DNA of 64,000 nt from Loktanella sp. S4079. GTDB lineage: Bacteria; Pseudomonadota; Alphaproteobacteria; Rhodobacterales; Rhodobacteraceae. The number at the start of each line of letters is the position of its first letter. The stretch's first letter is position 1. The notes under the pieces were generated by a model. It was not told the DNA's origin. It did no database searches and saw only the letters and a list, made by a program, of their open reading frames with translations. The stretch is from NCBI RefSeq assembly GCF_000967725.1, contig NZ_JXYE01000001.1, forward strand, positions 156,477 through 220,476. The letters are read 5' to 3'. Of the stretch, positions 35,151 through 44,368 are shown piece by piece. The position numbers and the translations under genes were made by a program.

Positions 35151-35885
35151 ATGACCGCAGATAAAAAAACCGCACTCGTAATTTCCGCACATGCCGCTGA
35201 CTTTGTCTGGCGTTGCGGCGGGGCAATCGCGCTTCATGCTGAATTGGGGTACGAAGTGACAGTTGCCTGCTTGTCATTCGGTGAACGCGGCGAGAGCGCC
35301 CGCTTGTGGAAAGAAGGCAAATCACTCCAAGAGGTCAAAGACATCCGTCGTGGCGAAGCAGAAGCTGCGGCAGAGGCGCTTGGGGTGCACCACTTGGAAT
35401 GCTTTGATCTTGGGGACTATCCGCTTGAGCTTGATAAGGACGACAAGTTCAAACTCGTCGATCTTATCCGCAAGGTGCAGCCGTCATTCATGATGAGCCA
35501 CAGCCAATACGACCCCTACAACACCGACCACATGTATATGACGCAAATCGCGTTAGAGTGCCGCATGATCGCGCAAGCATGGGGCCACAACCCCGGTGAA
35601 AAGGTTCTTGGTGCGCCGCAGCTATACTTGTTTGAACCTCATCAAACCGAACAAATGGGTTGGAAGCCAGATACCTTCCTCGACATCACGTCGGTCTGGG
35701 ACAAGAAACGCAAGGCGATGGAATGCAATCAGGGCCAGGTCCACCTGTGGGACTATTACACCCGTGTCGCCCAGCAACGTGCCAACCACTTCAAACGCAA
35801 CTCTGGCGGCCAAGCTGGCGGGCGCGATTGCCAATACGCCGAAGGGTTCCAATCGATTTTCCCACGCACCGTAGACGAGCTGTAA
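35151..35885 (+). CDS. galB: 4-oxalomesaconate hydratase, PIG-L fold (GalB-like)
   Basis: GalB hydrates 4-oxalomesaconate to 4-carboxy-4-hydroxy-2-oxoadipate (CHA) in gallate catabolism. The 244-residue product has the PIG-L/LmbE fold with a HAAD metal motif (SAHAADFVWRCGG) in place of the deacetylase HPDD, and the later YDPYNTDHMYM motif. ATG 35151 is preferred over an upstream in-frame codon because GGAG lies seven bases before it. It is the first gene of a four-gene operon with the dioxygenase, galC- and galD-like genes. The context makes hydratase much likelier than deacetylase. Confidence 0.85.
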   Translation: MTADKKTALVISAHAADFVWRCGGAIALHAELGYEVTVACLSFGERGESARLWKEGKSLQEVKDIRRGEAEAAAEALGVHHLECFDLGDYPLELDKDDKFKLVDLIRKVQPSFMMSHSQYDPYNTDHMYMTQIALECRMIAQAWGHNPGEKVLGAPQLYLFEPHQTEQMGWKPDTFLDITSVWDKKRKAMECNQGQVHLWDYYTRVAQQRANHFKRNSGGQAGGRDCQYAEGFQSIFPRTVDEL

Positions 35886-35896
35886 GGTCGGTCAGC

Positions 35897-36856
35897 ATGA
35901 CAAACGCAACAAACCCATCATTCGATTTGGCCCACTTGGGTCACGTCGAAATGCTGACCGACAAATTCGAAGAGAGCCTTGATTTCTTCACACGCGTTTA
36001 TGGCCTCAAGCTCTCTGGGCAGGACGAAACATCGGCATATCTTCGGGCATGGGATGATTATGAATTCTGCACGCTCAAACTGACCAAGGCGGACACCACT
36101 GGCGTTGGGCATATCGGCTATCGGGCTGCATCACCCGAAGCGTTAGAGCAACGCGTTAAGGTGATTGAGGAAAGCGGTTACAAGGTCCACGGCTGGAACG
36201 ATGGCGATCTTAGCCACGGGCGCGCCTTCCGTTTCGAAGACCCCTTTGGCCATGTATTCGAAATTTACTACGACACAGTTTGGTTCGAAGCCCAAGGCGA
36301 TGATGTTGCTGCACTGAAAAACACTGCCTCCGCATTCGAAGGCGCCGCACCGCGCCGAATTGACCACCTAAACCTGCTTTCCAGTGATGTGACTGAATTC
36401 AAGCGGTTCATGGAAACCTGTCTGGGTTCGCGCGTCACGGAGTATATTGAGCTTGATAACGGGCGGATCGGCGGCTGTTGGTTTACGGTCAACAACAAGA
36501 CCTACGATCTGGCTTGCACCGAAGAACAAGGTGGCGGTAACGCGCGACTACACCACGTGACCTATGCCACGGACCAACGCGAGGACATCCTGCGTGCGGC
36601 TGACATCTTTTTGCAAAACGGTGTTCACATCGAAACCGGTCCGCACAAACACGCCATTCAAGGGACGTTCTTTCTGTACGTCTGGGAACCTGCGGGGAAC
36701 CGCGTGGAATTGGCGAATGCGGGCGCACGCCTGATCATGGCACCCGATTGGAAGCCAATCAAATGGACGCAAGCCGACCGCATGAAAGGTCAGGCTTGGG
36801 GACTGAAAACCATCGAAAGCTTCCACACCCACGGCACGCCGCCGGTTAAGAAATAA
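35897..36856 (+). CDS. Type I (VOC-fold) extradiol ring-cleavage dioxygenase
   Basis: The 319-residue two-module VOC protein belongs to the catechol 2,3-dioxygenase/HPCD family, which opens catecholic rings with Fe(II) or Mn(II) and O2. Predicted ligands are His157 (RIDHLNL), His219/220 (LHHVTYA) and Glu271 (GNRVEL). A conserved Tyr near 261 and His near 248-252 are also present, so it should be active. It lies 11 bp after galB and 9 bp before galC. Known gallate dioxygenases (GalA, DesB) are of the unrelated LigAB type, so this enzyme appears to hold the ring-cleavage position in a gal-like operon. Its substrate is inferred from neighbours only. Confidence 0.85.
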   Translation: MTNATNPSFDLAHLGHVEMLTDKFEESLDFFTRVYGLKLSGQDETSAYLRAWDDYEFCTLKLTKADTTGVGHIGYRAASPEALEQRVKVIEESGYKVHGWNDGDLSHGRAFRFEDPFGHVFEIYYDTVWFEAQGDDVAALKNTASAFEGAAPRRIDHLNLLSSDVTEFKRFMETCLGSRVTEYIELDNGRIGGCWFTVNNKTYDLACTEEQGGGNARLHHVTYATDQREDILRAADIFLQNGVHIETGPHKHAIQGTFFLYVWEPAGNRVELANAGARLIMAPDWKPIKWTQADRMKGQAWGLKTIESFHTHGTPPVKK

Positions 36857-36865
36857 GGAAACCCC

Positions 36866-37537
36866 ATGTCTGTAGTTGTTCAAAACGTGAAACGCGCTGA
36901 CCCTGAAACCATCAAGAAACTGGGTGAAGCAGGCGTCGCAACCGTTCACGAGGCACAGGGCCGCAAAGGGTGCCTTGCCTCCTATATGAACCCGATCTAC
37001 GGCGGCGCGCAGATTGCAGGCTCTGCCGTAACAATTAGTGCAGCGCCCGGCGATAACTGGATGCTTCATGTCGCGATTGAGCAATTGCAGGACGGTGATA
37101 TCCTTGTCCTCGCGCCGACATCGCCATGCGACAACGGGTATTTTGGCGATTTGCTGGCGACCTCTGCAATGGCACGTGGCTGCAAAGGGCTGATCATTGA
37201 TGCGGGCGTGCGTGATGTGCGCGACCTGACGCAAATGGGATTTCCCGTATGGTCCAAAGCCGTCAGCGCCCAAGGTACGGTCAAGGAAACGCTTGGCTCT
37301 GTTAACGTCCCCATTGTCTGCGCTGGCCAAGCAATCGAAGCAGGCGACGTTATCGTTGCTGATGACGACGGCGTTGTTGTCGTGAAAGAGGCAGAGGCTG
37401 AAACGGTACTGGTGAACGCCCAAAAACGGCTCAACGCCGAAGAGGCCAAGCGCGTGCGTTTGGCCGCAGGCGAGCTAGGCTTAGATATTTATGACATGCG
37501 TCCCCGCCTAGCAAAGAAGGGGCTGAAATATGTCTGA
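36866..37537 (+). CDS. galC: 4-carboxy-4-hydroxy-2-oxoadipate aldolase / oxaloacetate decarboxylase (GalC/LigK-like)
   Basis: This RraA-fold class II aldolase splits CHA into pyruvate and oxaloacetate. The 223-residue product shows the [12 protein letters not shown] segment (about residues 90-101) and IIDAGVRD with the Arg116-Asp117 pair expected for substrate and metal binding. ATG 36866 has AAGGAA upstream. Its last 8 bp overlap galD. The galB and galD neighbours support CHA aldolase over the related RNase E regulator RraA. Confidence 0.9.
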   Translation: MSVVVQNVKRADPETIKKLGEAGVATVHEAQGRKGCLASYMNPIYGGAQIAGSAVTISAAPGDNWMLHVAIEQLQDGDILVLAPTSPCDNGYFGDLLATSAMARGCKGLIIDAGVRDVRDLTQMGFPVWSKAVSAQGTVKETLGSVNVPIVCAGQAIEAGDVIVADDDGVVVVKEAEAETVLVNAQKRLNAEEAKRVRLAAGELGLDIYDMRPRLAKKGLKYV

Positions 37538-38597
37538 TGGCATCCCATGCCTCATGATGCGGGGCGGCACCTCAAAAGGGGCGGTCATTCTCGCTTCAGA
37601 CTTGCCCGCAGACCCAGCCGAGCGCGATGCATTATTGCTGCGGATCATGGGGTCACCCAATCCGCAACAAATCGACGGAATTGGTGGCGCTGACCCGCTC
37701 ACCTCAAAGGTCGCGGTCATTTCGCCCCCCTCACGGGCGGATGCCGATGTCGACTATCTGTTCTTGCAAGTCTTTGTGGATCAGGCGGTTGTCACCGACG
37801 CCCAAGCCTGCGGCAATATCCTGGCCGCCGTTGGCCCCGCAGCGATTGAACGCGGGTTGGTGGCAGCCAATGACGGCGAAACATTGGTGCGTATTCACAT
37901 GCTCAACACTGGTGAGCTCGCGACAGCACGGGTGCAAACGCCAAACGCGCGCGTAAACTATTCTGGTGATGCACGCATCGACGGGGTGCCAGGCACGCAC
38001 GCACCCGTCCCTTTGATGTTCGACAGTCTGGCGGGCACAATGTGTGGCGATTTGCTTCCCACTGGGAATGCTGTGGATGAAATCGACGGGGTGGCCTGCA
38101 CCTTGATCGATAATGGAATGCCAAGCGTTGTCATGCGCGCGACTGATTTTGGGATCACCGGCTACGAAACCCGAGAAGAACTTGACGCGAACGCGGAGCT
38201 CAAAGCGCGGGTCGAGGGCGTTCGCCTCAAATGTGGCCCGCTGATGAACCTTGGTGATGTCGCGCAAAAATCAGTGCCCAAGATGGTTTTGGTCGCGGCA
38301 CCGCAAAGCGGCGGAACCATTATGACGCGCAGCTTTATCCCGCATCGCTGCCACGCAACCATCGGCGTGTTTGCGGCTGTTAGTGTCGGAACCGCCTGCA
38401 CATTACCCGGATCACCTGCCGCCGAGGTTGCGCAACCCCCCAAAGGGGACAGCTTTGTCATTGAACACCCAACAGGTGCTGCAGAAGTGCTGATCCAAAC
38501 CAACGACGCTGGTGACATCATCAGTGCTGGCACACTACGCACCGCACGCAAGCTATTTGAAGGAACGGTTTTTGCCGCAGACCCGGCGCCCCGCTAA
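37530..38597 (+). CDS. galD: 4-oxalomesaconate tautomerase, PrpF family (GalD-like)
   Basis: GalD interconverts keto and enol forms of oxalomesaconate so that GalB can hydrate it. The 355-residue product opens with [13 protein letters not shown] and has the diaminopimelate-epimerase-like fold pattern of PrpF, including [11 protein letters not shown] in the first half. ATG 37530 overlaps galC by 8 bp and uses an AGAAGGGG ribosome-binding site inside galC. Its end overlaps the converging kpsT end by 4 bp. Confidence 0.88.
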   Translation: MSDGIPCLMMRGGTSKGAVILASDLPADPAERDALLLRIMGSPNPQQIDGIGGADPLTSKVAVISPPSRADADVDYLFLQVFVDQAVVTDAQACGNILAAVGPAAIERGLVAANDGETLVRIHMLNTGELATARVQTPNARVNYSGDARIDGVPGTHAPVPLMFDSLAGTMCGDLLPTGNAVDEIDGVACTLIDNGMPSVVMRATDFGITGYETREELDANAELKARVEGVRLKCGPLMNLGDVAQKSVPKMVLVAAPQSGGTIMTRSFIPHRCHATIGVFAAVSVGTACTLPGSPAAEVAQPPKGDSFVIEHPTGAAEVLIQTNDAGDIISAGTLRTARKLFEGTVFAADPAPR

Positions 38598-39241
38598 AGC
38601 GATTTGTAAGCCTTCAGCAGGTCGCCCACGTCATCGTAAAATGTCACGCGCCCCTTATCCAAAAGCAATCCGCAATCGCAGTATTCGCGGATCGTATTCT
38701 GTGAGTGCGACACCATAATAATCTGACTGCTCTTCAACTTTTCCTGAAAAACCGCGTTACTTTTCTTGCGAAATGTTTGGTCGCCCACGGCTGTGATTTC
38801 GTCGATGAGATAGACGTTGAAATTGATCGCCATGCTCAGGCCAAACGCAAGGCGCGCCTTCATACCATTTGAATAGGTTTTGATCGGCAACCGAATAGAT
38901 GGCCCCAACTCAGCGAAATCTTTCACATAGTCGATCACCCGCTCAGTATCCTGACCATAGATCCGCGAAACAAACCTGATGTTTTCGATACCTGTCATGC
39001 TGCCGTTAAAGCCACCCGCGAACCCTAGCGGCCAAGACACGCGCAAACTGCGATAGACATGACCCGTGGTTGGCGGCTCGGACCCAGCCATTAGGCGCAT
39101 CATCGTGGATTTACCCGCGCCATTCTTGCCCATAATCGCGACATTCCGGTTTTCTGGAAACTGAAAAGTCATCTCGTCCAAGATAACCTTTTTTACGCCC
39201 TTGAGCTTATAAACTTTTGAGACCCGATCAAATGCCAGCAT
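38594..39241 (-). CDS. kpsT: Capsular polysaccharide ABC exporter, ATP-binding subunit
   Basis: KpsT powers export of lipid-linked capsule chains through KpsM. The 215-residue ATPase has Walker A GKNGAGKST, the exporter-type signature YSNGMKARLAF instead of LSGGQ, and Walker B VYLIDEITAVGD. This set is typical of polysaccharide-exporting KpsT proteins. ATG 39241 lies 2 bp after the kpsM stop. It is the last gene of the capsule operon. Confidence 0.92.
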   Translation of the reverse strand: MLAFDRVSKVYKLKGVKKVILDEMTFQFPENRNVAIMGKNGAGKSTMMRLMAGSEPPTTGHVYRSLRVSWPLGFAGGFNGSMTGIENIRFVSRIYGQDTERVIDYVKDFAELGPSIRLPIKTYSNGMKARLAFGLSMAINFNVYLIDEITAVGDQTFRKKSNAVFQEKLKSSQIIMVSHSQNTIREYCDCGLLLDKGRVTFYDDVGDLLKAYKSL

Positions 39242-39243
39242 GA

Positions 39244-40017
39244 TTAGAACCTCGACCGACGGAAAAGCCGTTCGCCAGCGAGGCCAAACAGAAACAAGAT
39301 AGTGGCAACGATCAAAGGATAGTACACATTCAAGATGCTTGAGTTGTAGTTAGAATAGAAACCATACCGGAACCATTCGACCAAATGTAACACTGGGTTC
39401 CACTGCAGGACCGTCTGGGCCGTTTGGGGCAGTTGGCTCGGCACATAGAAAATGCCCGAGATAAAGAACAAGGGCCGCGTCAGAACCTTTTCAATTTGCA
39501 TCCATGTATCCCATAACGACGCAATCACGGCGTTCACGGTGCCATATCCCAAACCTAAATACGCCGTTGCACAGAACACCATGACTAAATGCTCGGGATG
39601 CACGGGCAGCTCTGCCATCCCGACCAAGATCAAACACGAATAAAAAATCAGCATGATCACAAAATATGTCGCCGAGATAAGCAATGTGCGCGCCAGAATG
39701 GTGTCGACATCTTTGATAATCGGATAGGTCAGTAGAGCCCTGTTTGCATCAAAGACCGTCATCAATTTTCCGGAGATTTCAGTAAAAAACTGAAGCGTCA
39801 GAATCCCCGTCGCAAAGAAGAGCGCCAAACTTGACCCGAACGGCGCGTGACGCCCAATCAGTGAAAACAAAATCACCAAGACTGCAACGCTGGCAGTCGG
39901 GGTAATGACCGCCCAGGCATAGCCAAATGATGACGTCCCAAAGGTCGCGCGGGTTTCGCGCAAAACAAGGCTAAGAATGACCCGAAGCTGCAGAGTCAGC
40001 AGTTCGGCTGTGTTCAT
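39244..40017 (-). CDS. kpsM: Capsular polysaccharide ABC exporter, permease subunit
   Basis: KpsM is the ABC-2 membrane pore for capsule chains, here 257 residues with six predicted helices. ATG 40017 (MNTAELLTLQ) is chosen because GAGG precedes it; the 19 upstream codons fall in the end of kpsE. The C-terminal HLVEWFRYGFYSNYN segment is typical. It is flanked by kpsE and kpsT. Confidence 0.92.
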   Translation of the reverse strand: MNTAELLTLQLRVILSLVLRETRATFGTSSFGYAWAVITPTASVAVLVILFSLIGRHAPFGSSLALFFATGILTLQFFTEISGKLMTVFDANRALLTYPIIKDVDTILARTLLISATYFVIMLIFYSCLILVGMAELPVHPEHLVMVFCATAYLGLGYGTVNAVIASLWDTWMQIEKVLTRPLFFISGIFYVPSQLPQTAQTVLQWNPVLHLVEWFRYGFYSNYNSSILNVYYPLIVATILFLFGLAGERLFRRSRF

Positions 40018-40022
40018 CTGCC

Positions 40023-41222
40023 TCACGTCAGGTGATCCCTCACTGAATAGGTCAGCAGCGTGCCAATGCCCCAAATCGCGAACAGCATAAAGCTCGCGAG
40101 GAAGATGTTGCGTTCTCGTCTAGGGTATTCGGATTTTTCCGGTGTTTGTGGCCTTACGTGGACAGCAAGATAGCGTTGCTGCCGATCCGCATCGCGGCGT
40201 GCCTGCTCAAGTGAATTCAACGCCGACGCATAGGATTGTTCCGCAAGCCGCCGTTCGACATCTAGCGTTTCAAATGCCGCGAGCTGTTCGCTCACACCTG
40301 ATGCGCCTGTCTCGTCGATGAGGGCACCACCGATTTCGAGACGCCGCGCGTCAATCTGTTCTGACAATGCCTCGGCCTGGCGCCGCAATGCCACAAGGCT
40401 CGGCGCATTTTCATCCAGGGATTCACGCTGCGCAGCAATACGCGCATTGATGTCGATCAACCGCGACTCCAACTCTGACAAAAGCTGAATTTCCAGAGCC
40501 GCACTCGCTGTGGGGTCAACAGATTTTTCAGAATTGCGGAATTCCCTGATCCGCTCCAATGACTCGCGCAGACGTGTTTCTTGCAAGGCCACTTCTTCGC
40601 GCGCAAAGCTAAGCGCGTCTTGGCGCGCAGATGCCGAAAGCTCATTTACGAGCGCTTGGGTCAGTTCCAATACTGCCGCGCCGATTTGTTGCGCATGTTC
40701 TGGGCTTACTGATTGTACTTCGAACTCAATAATCCCAGAGGTCGGGTCAGATTGGGTATGAATGCGGCGGTTCCAAAATTCGACGAAGTCCTCGATCGGA
40801 GCGTCCGCAGGAAGGCGACTGAGGAAATCAATGTCCGGATCAGAAAAGACCTCGCGCAGGTTCAAGCGCGCGTCGACATCTTCGAGCAAGCGACGGCTTT
40901 CGAGGTAATCAAGTACAACATATGTATCGGCTGTCGTGGAACCTGAACTGGCCAAGCCGGTGAGCGCGCCCAACCCGTCCAGACCACCGTTTACTTCGAT
41001 ACCCCGAATAGAAAAACCGGCCCGCGCTGCATATCTGTCGGTCGCAACCGCTGTGTAATAATAGGTCACCAAACCGATTGGGATCAAAACCAACATTACG
41101 AAAGACGCCCACAGCTTATTGCGTCGTTTCCGTTGCAAACGTGCTGATTGGGACATTTGTTTTTCCGTACGGCCCAGAGAAACAACCTTTTGAGGTGTTT
41201 CCGCCGGCGTTGCATCAGTCAT
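40023..41222 (-). CDS. kpsE: Capsule export inner-membrane/periplasmic co-polymerase-like protein
   Basis: KpsE is a polysaccharide co-polymerase-type protein that links the inner-membrane exporter to the outer-membrane channel. The 399-residue product has one membrane helix at about residues 36-57, a long periplasmic coiled-coil-rich domain (about 180-320) and a second helix near the C-terminus (about 372-393). ATG 41222 overlaps the kpsC stop (ATGA). Confidence 0.9.
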   Translation of the reverse strand: MTDATPAETPQKVVSLGRTEKQMSQSARLQRKRRNKLWASFVMLVLIPIGLVTYYYTAVATDRYAARAGFSIRGIEVNGGLDGLGALTGLASSGSTTADTYVVLDYLESRRLLEDVDARLNLREVFSDPDIDFLSRLPADAPIEDFVEFWNRRIHTQSDPTSGIIEFEVQSVSPEHAQQIGAAVLELTQALVNELSASARQDALSFAREEVALQETRLRESLERIREFRNSEKSVDPTASAALEIQLLSELESRLIDINARIAAQRESLDENAPSLVALRRQAEALSEQIDARRLEIGGALIDETGASGVSEQLAAFETLDVERRLAEQSYASALNSLEQARRDADRQQRYLAVHVRPQTPEKSEYPRRERNIFLASFMLFAIWGIGTLLTYSVRDHLT

Positions 41223-43285
41223 TTCTTCGCGCCTCTTAACTTAAGCACCGATACTATAAGCAATCTACGCAACTTGCGATACCAGTTCGCATCCGACTGA
41301 TTTTCACGCTGTTTTGCCAGTATTTCCAACGCACGTTCGGGACCGACAAAGCAGTTCGCATCAAAATCAAAATACCGGGGGTACGCAATCAGGGCACCGT
41401 AAATCAGCTCTTGGAGTGATAGCTTTCGTTTGCGACGATCGCACAGCAGCATGTCAGTCGTCAGGCCCCAACCCGCGTAAAATGGAATACCGTGACAAGT
41501 TACTGGAATTTCACGCAACAGCGCCTCAAACCCCATGAGCGATGTCATCGTGTGCAGGGCGTCAATCTGCCCTAGCAAATGATCGGGCGCGACATTGTCG
41601 CGTAGGATTTCATCGCAATAGGCCGACGCCTCATCAATATTACGTCCCAGATCGCGCAGTCCGGCCAAAACATCTGGATGCGGTTTATAGACGATGTAAG
41701 CGTCAGGCTCTTGCGCGCGCGTTTGCTGTAGTAATGCGATGTCCGTCTTTACCTTTGGCGAACCAAAGGCCAGTGAAGCGTCAGATTCAACCTGTCCAAC
41801 GACCAAGATAACGGGCTTTGTCGTGTCGGGACGTCGCCAATTTTGATCGCCCGTATTGTATTTGCTAATCCCGGATTCAACGATCAGCTCGCGCAATCGA
41901 CCCGCCCGCGCCTGCTGATCCGTGTTCAACTGAATAAGGTTGAGCATGTTTTCCAGATCAGATGGGCCTGTCGCATCGTAGTAGATTCCACACCGATCAA
42001 CGACGAGCGACATAGGTGGAATCAAATCCGCACCAAGCCCAGCCGAGCGCAGAAAACCATCCTCAATCCGCAGAACCGATGCGGCCGAATCCGGTGCATC
42101 TGTTCGCCCCCAGATCGCGACATTTGCATTAGGCTTTGCATGTTTCGCGAAACTCACATCTGAGCCAGCCAGAAACTTGGGAATAAAGCCGCGCTTCCAA
42201 ATTGAGAAACCAACAGCCGTGATTTCCTCCGGCAACCCAAGACGCAAACGCCTTTGCTCTGCCACATGTGCAATGGCCTGCTCGGGCTCCCATGATGCTT
42301 TAGACGATGGATCGACATATTCTGGATATGCTACCAAAGCTGCGTGAACCAGTTGTTCAAGGCTCGCCCGGCCGCGTCGATCTGGCGCGATCTGATCATC
42401 CTGCGTCAACCCCCAGCCGGCGTAGAATGGCATACCAAACACGTGAACTGGCTTGCCCCAGATCAACGCCTCAAACCCAACCTGAGAAGTTACCGCATAG
42501 ATGGATTGCGCCCCTTCGATCAATGAGATGGGATGGCAATTCTCGGCGACCACGTGCACGCGTTCCATTTTACCCAACTTGACCGGATCAAAATGGCTCT
42601 TGGCGGCATTGGTATAAACGTCGGGATGCAGCTTTACCACGATATCAGAATTCGGATTGTCCTCTTGCGCACGGGCGAGCATTCGCTCGAAGCTCTCCGC
42701 ACTTGCGGCGCCATAATTGATCGACATATCGCCGCGAACCTGATCAATCACCAGCACGTATTTTTTAGGCAGTTCACGCGAAAGTTCTGGGGCAGCATTG
42801 TATTTTGAGACTCGCCCTTCACGCCAAAGCTGCATGATTTTACGTGCACGATCCGCTTGAACTGGGGTGATGTCAGATGAAATGAGTTGCTCTAACCGCG
42901 AAAGTTTAGAGGCATCATAGTGCACCCCCATATCGTCGATAACAACCGATAGTGACCGGTCCTGCCGTCCGACTGATCGAAGAAATCCATCTTCGAGCAG
43001 AAGGAATTTAGCCCCATGTGACTGTGCAATCTCAACAGCGCGCCGCCCAGACCATTTCCGACCCCATCCGACGAATTTGTCGGCGTTGGATCCGAGAATT
43101 CCAATCGAATAGCCCGGACGTTCCCCTAAGATATGTCGGACCATAGGATTGTCACATAGATCTAATGACGCCGACAATACGTTATTGTTCCGAACGCAAA
43201 TGCGCATTGTCACCAGGCGAACCCACTGGCCTGCCTTTTTGATGCACCGTACTGGCCCAAACACAAAGCGTGGTACTTTGATCAT
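41219..43285 (-). CDS. kpsC: Capsule Kdo-linker glycosyltransferase
   Basis: KpsC adds beta-Kdo residues to the lipid on which group-2 capsules are built. The 688-residue protein has two homologous halves, each with an EDGFLRS motif (near residues 98 and 408) and a PFYAGWGLT motif (near 287 and 605), as in dual-domain KpsC. ATG 43285 is used. It lies 84 bp after kpsF and overlaps kpsE by 4 bp. Confidence 0.92.
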   Translation of the reverse strand: MIKVPRFVFGPVRCIKKAGQWVRLVTMRICVRNNNVLSASLDLCDNPMVRHILGERPGYSIGILGSNADKFVGWGRKWSGRRAVEIAQSHGAKFLLLEDGFLRSVGRQDRSLSVVIDDMGVHYDASKLSRLEQLISSDITPVQADRARKIMQLWREGRVSKYNAAPELSRELPKKYVLVIDQVRGDMSINYGAASAESFERMLARAQEDNPNSDIVVKLHPDVYTNAAKSHFDPVKLGKMERVHVVAENCHPISLIEGAQSIYAVTSQVGFEALIWGKPVHVFGMPFYAGWGLTQDDQIAPDRRGRASLEQLVHAALVAYPEYVDPSSKASWEPEQAIAHVAEQRRLRLGLPEEITAVGFSIWKRGFIPKFLAGSDVSFAKHAKPNANVAIWGRTDAPDSAASVLRIEDGFLRSAGLGADLIPPMSLVVDRCGIYYDATGPSDLENMLNLIQLNTDQQARAGRLRELIVESGISKYNTGDQNWRRPDTTKPVILVVGQVESDASLAFGSPKVKTDIALLQQTRAQEPDAYIVYKPHPDVLAGLRDLGRNIDEASAYCDEILRDNVAPDHLLGQIDALHTMTSLMGFEALLREIPVTCHGIPFYAGWGLTTDMLLCDRRKRKLSLQELIYGALIAYPRYFDFDANCFVGPERALEILAKQRENQSDANWYRKLRRLLIVSVLKLRGAKK

Positions 43286-43369
43286 ACCGAACCATGCCTC
43301 GTATCGACTAAGAAATGCTTCATCATCTACCAGCTTTTCGTACCAAACGCCGAACTGGCGATAGCGGCC

Positions 43370-44368
43370 TTATTCCTCTACGCCTGCGCGTAGGCAGTCA
43401 TGAATATGCAAGAGACCACATAGACGGTCTGCCTCATCGACAATCACAACAGCCGTGATCGACTTACTGCTCATGAATTGCAGCGCAGAAGAGGCTGGCT
43501 CATCAGCAGTCATTGTTTTTGGCTTGCCCGCAATAATGTCTCGGGCGCAGGATGCCCAAAGCCGCGATACATTTCGACGCATATCACCGTCAGTAATCAG
43601 GCCTTTAATCGTACCATCAGCATTGCAAACGATCGCGGCCCCAAATCCCTTCTCAGACATGGTGATGACCACTTCTTGCATCGGCAGATCGGGATCAACG
43701 ATAGGCAGAGCGTCGCCGTGATGCATAAGGTCGCCCACGGTCAACAGTCGTGCACCCAGCTTGCCGCCGGGGTGGTAACGCCGAAAATCTTGCGGCTGCG
43801 TCTTTGAAAGATGGCTCACCCCAACTGCGATCGCGTCGCCAATCGCCAGCGCAATTGTTGTCGATGTTGTTGGAGCAAGGCCGTTAACACAAGCCTCTTC
43901 GACGCGACCGTGCGCGATCACAATATCACTGGCTTTACCAAGGGTGCTATCATTCGTCGCCGTAATCCCAATAACCGGGATTTTATATTCACGACAATAT
44001 GTGAGCATGTCGCCCAATTCAGTAGTCTCACCTGAATTTGAAAGGACAAGCACAACGCTGTCGTCATGAATGATCCCTAGATCGCCATGACTTGCCTCTG
44101 CTGCGTGCAGGAACACAGATTGCCGCCCCAGCGACCGAAATGTAGATGCGATTTTGCGCCCGATATGACCGCTCTTGCCCACGCCGGCGACCACAACTGG
44201 TCCGGTTGCGGAATAGATCATTTCAACAGCGGCATGCATGCTCTCGGGCGGGTTATCGGCCAGCGCCAAAAGGGCGCGCGCTTCTGTCCGGAGCGATTTT
44301 TGCACCACTGTATTCAGAGCTAAATCAGCATCAGACAGGTCACGCACAATTTGAACCGGATCAGCCAT
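43370..44368 (-). CDS. kpsF: Arabinose-5-phosphate isomerase (SIS plus CBS domains)
   Basis: This enzyme makes D-arabinose 5-phosphate, the precursor of Kdo. The 332-residue product has an SIS domain (GVGKSGHIGRKIAST and VLVLSNSGETTE) and two C-terminal CBS domains. It is closest to KdsD/KpsF/GutQ, and the capsule operon context favours the KpsF name. ATG 44368 directly follows the stop of the lipoprotein gene. No Kdo-8-phosphate synthase or CMP-Kdo synthetase gene is in the window. Confidence 0.9.
   Translation of the reverse strand: MADPVQIVRDLSDADLALNTVVQKSLRTEARALLALADNPPESMHAAVEMIYSATGPVVVAGVGKSGHIGRKIASTFRSLGRQSVFLHAAEASHGDLGIIHDDSVVLVLSNSGETTELGDMLTYCREYKIPVIGITATNDSTLGKASDIVIAHGRVEEACVNGLAPTTSTTIALAIGDAIAVGVSHLSKTQPQDFRRYHPGGKLGARLLTVGDLMHHGDALPIVDPDLPMQEVVITMSEKGFGAAIVCNADGTIKGLITDGDMRRNVSRLWASCARDIIAGKPKTMTADEPASSALQFMSSKSITAVVIVDEADRLCGLLHIHDCLRAGVEE

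Noticed and set aside
35151..35885. Annotation as an N-acetylglucosamine deacetylase because of the PIG-L fold
   Set aside because: The HAAD metal motif and the galC/galD/dioxygenase neighbours fit the GalB hydratase branch better.
36548..37423. Minus-strand open frame of about 290 codons opposite the dioxygenase and aldolase genes
   Set aside because: It spans two well-supported genes on the other strand and the translation is low-complexity-like with no recognisable domain.
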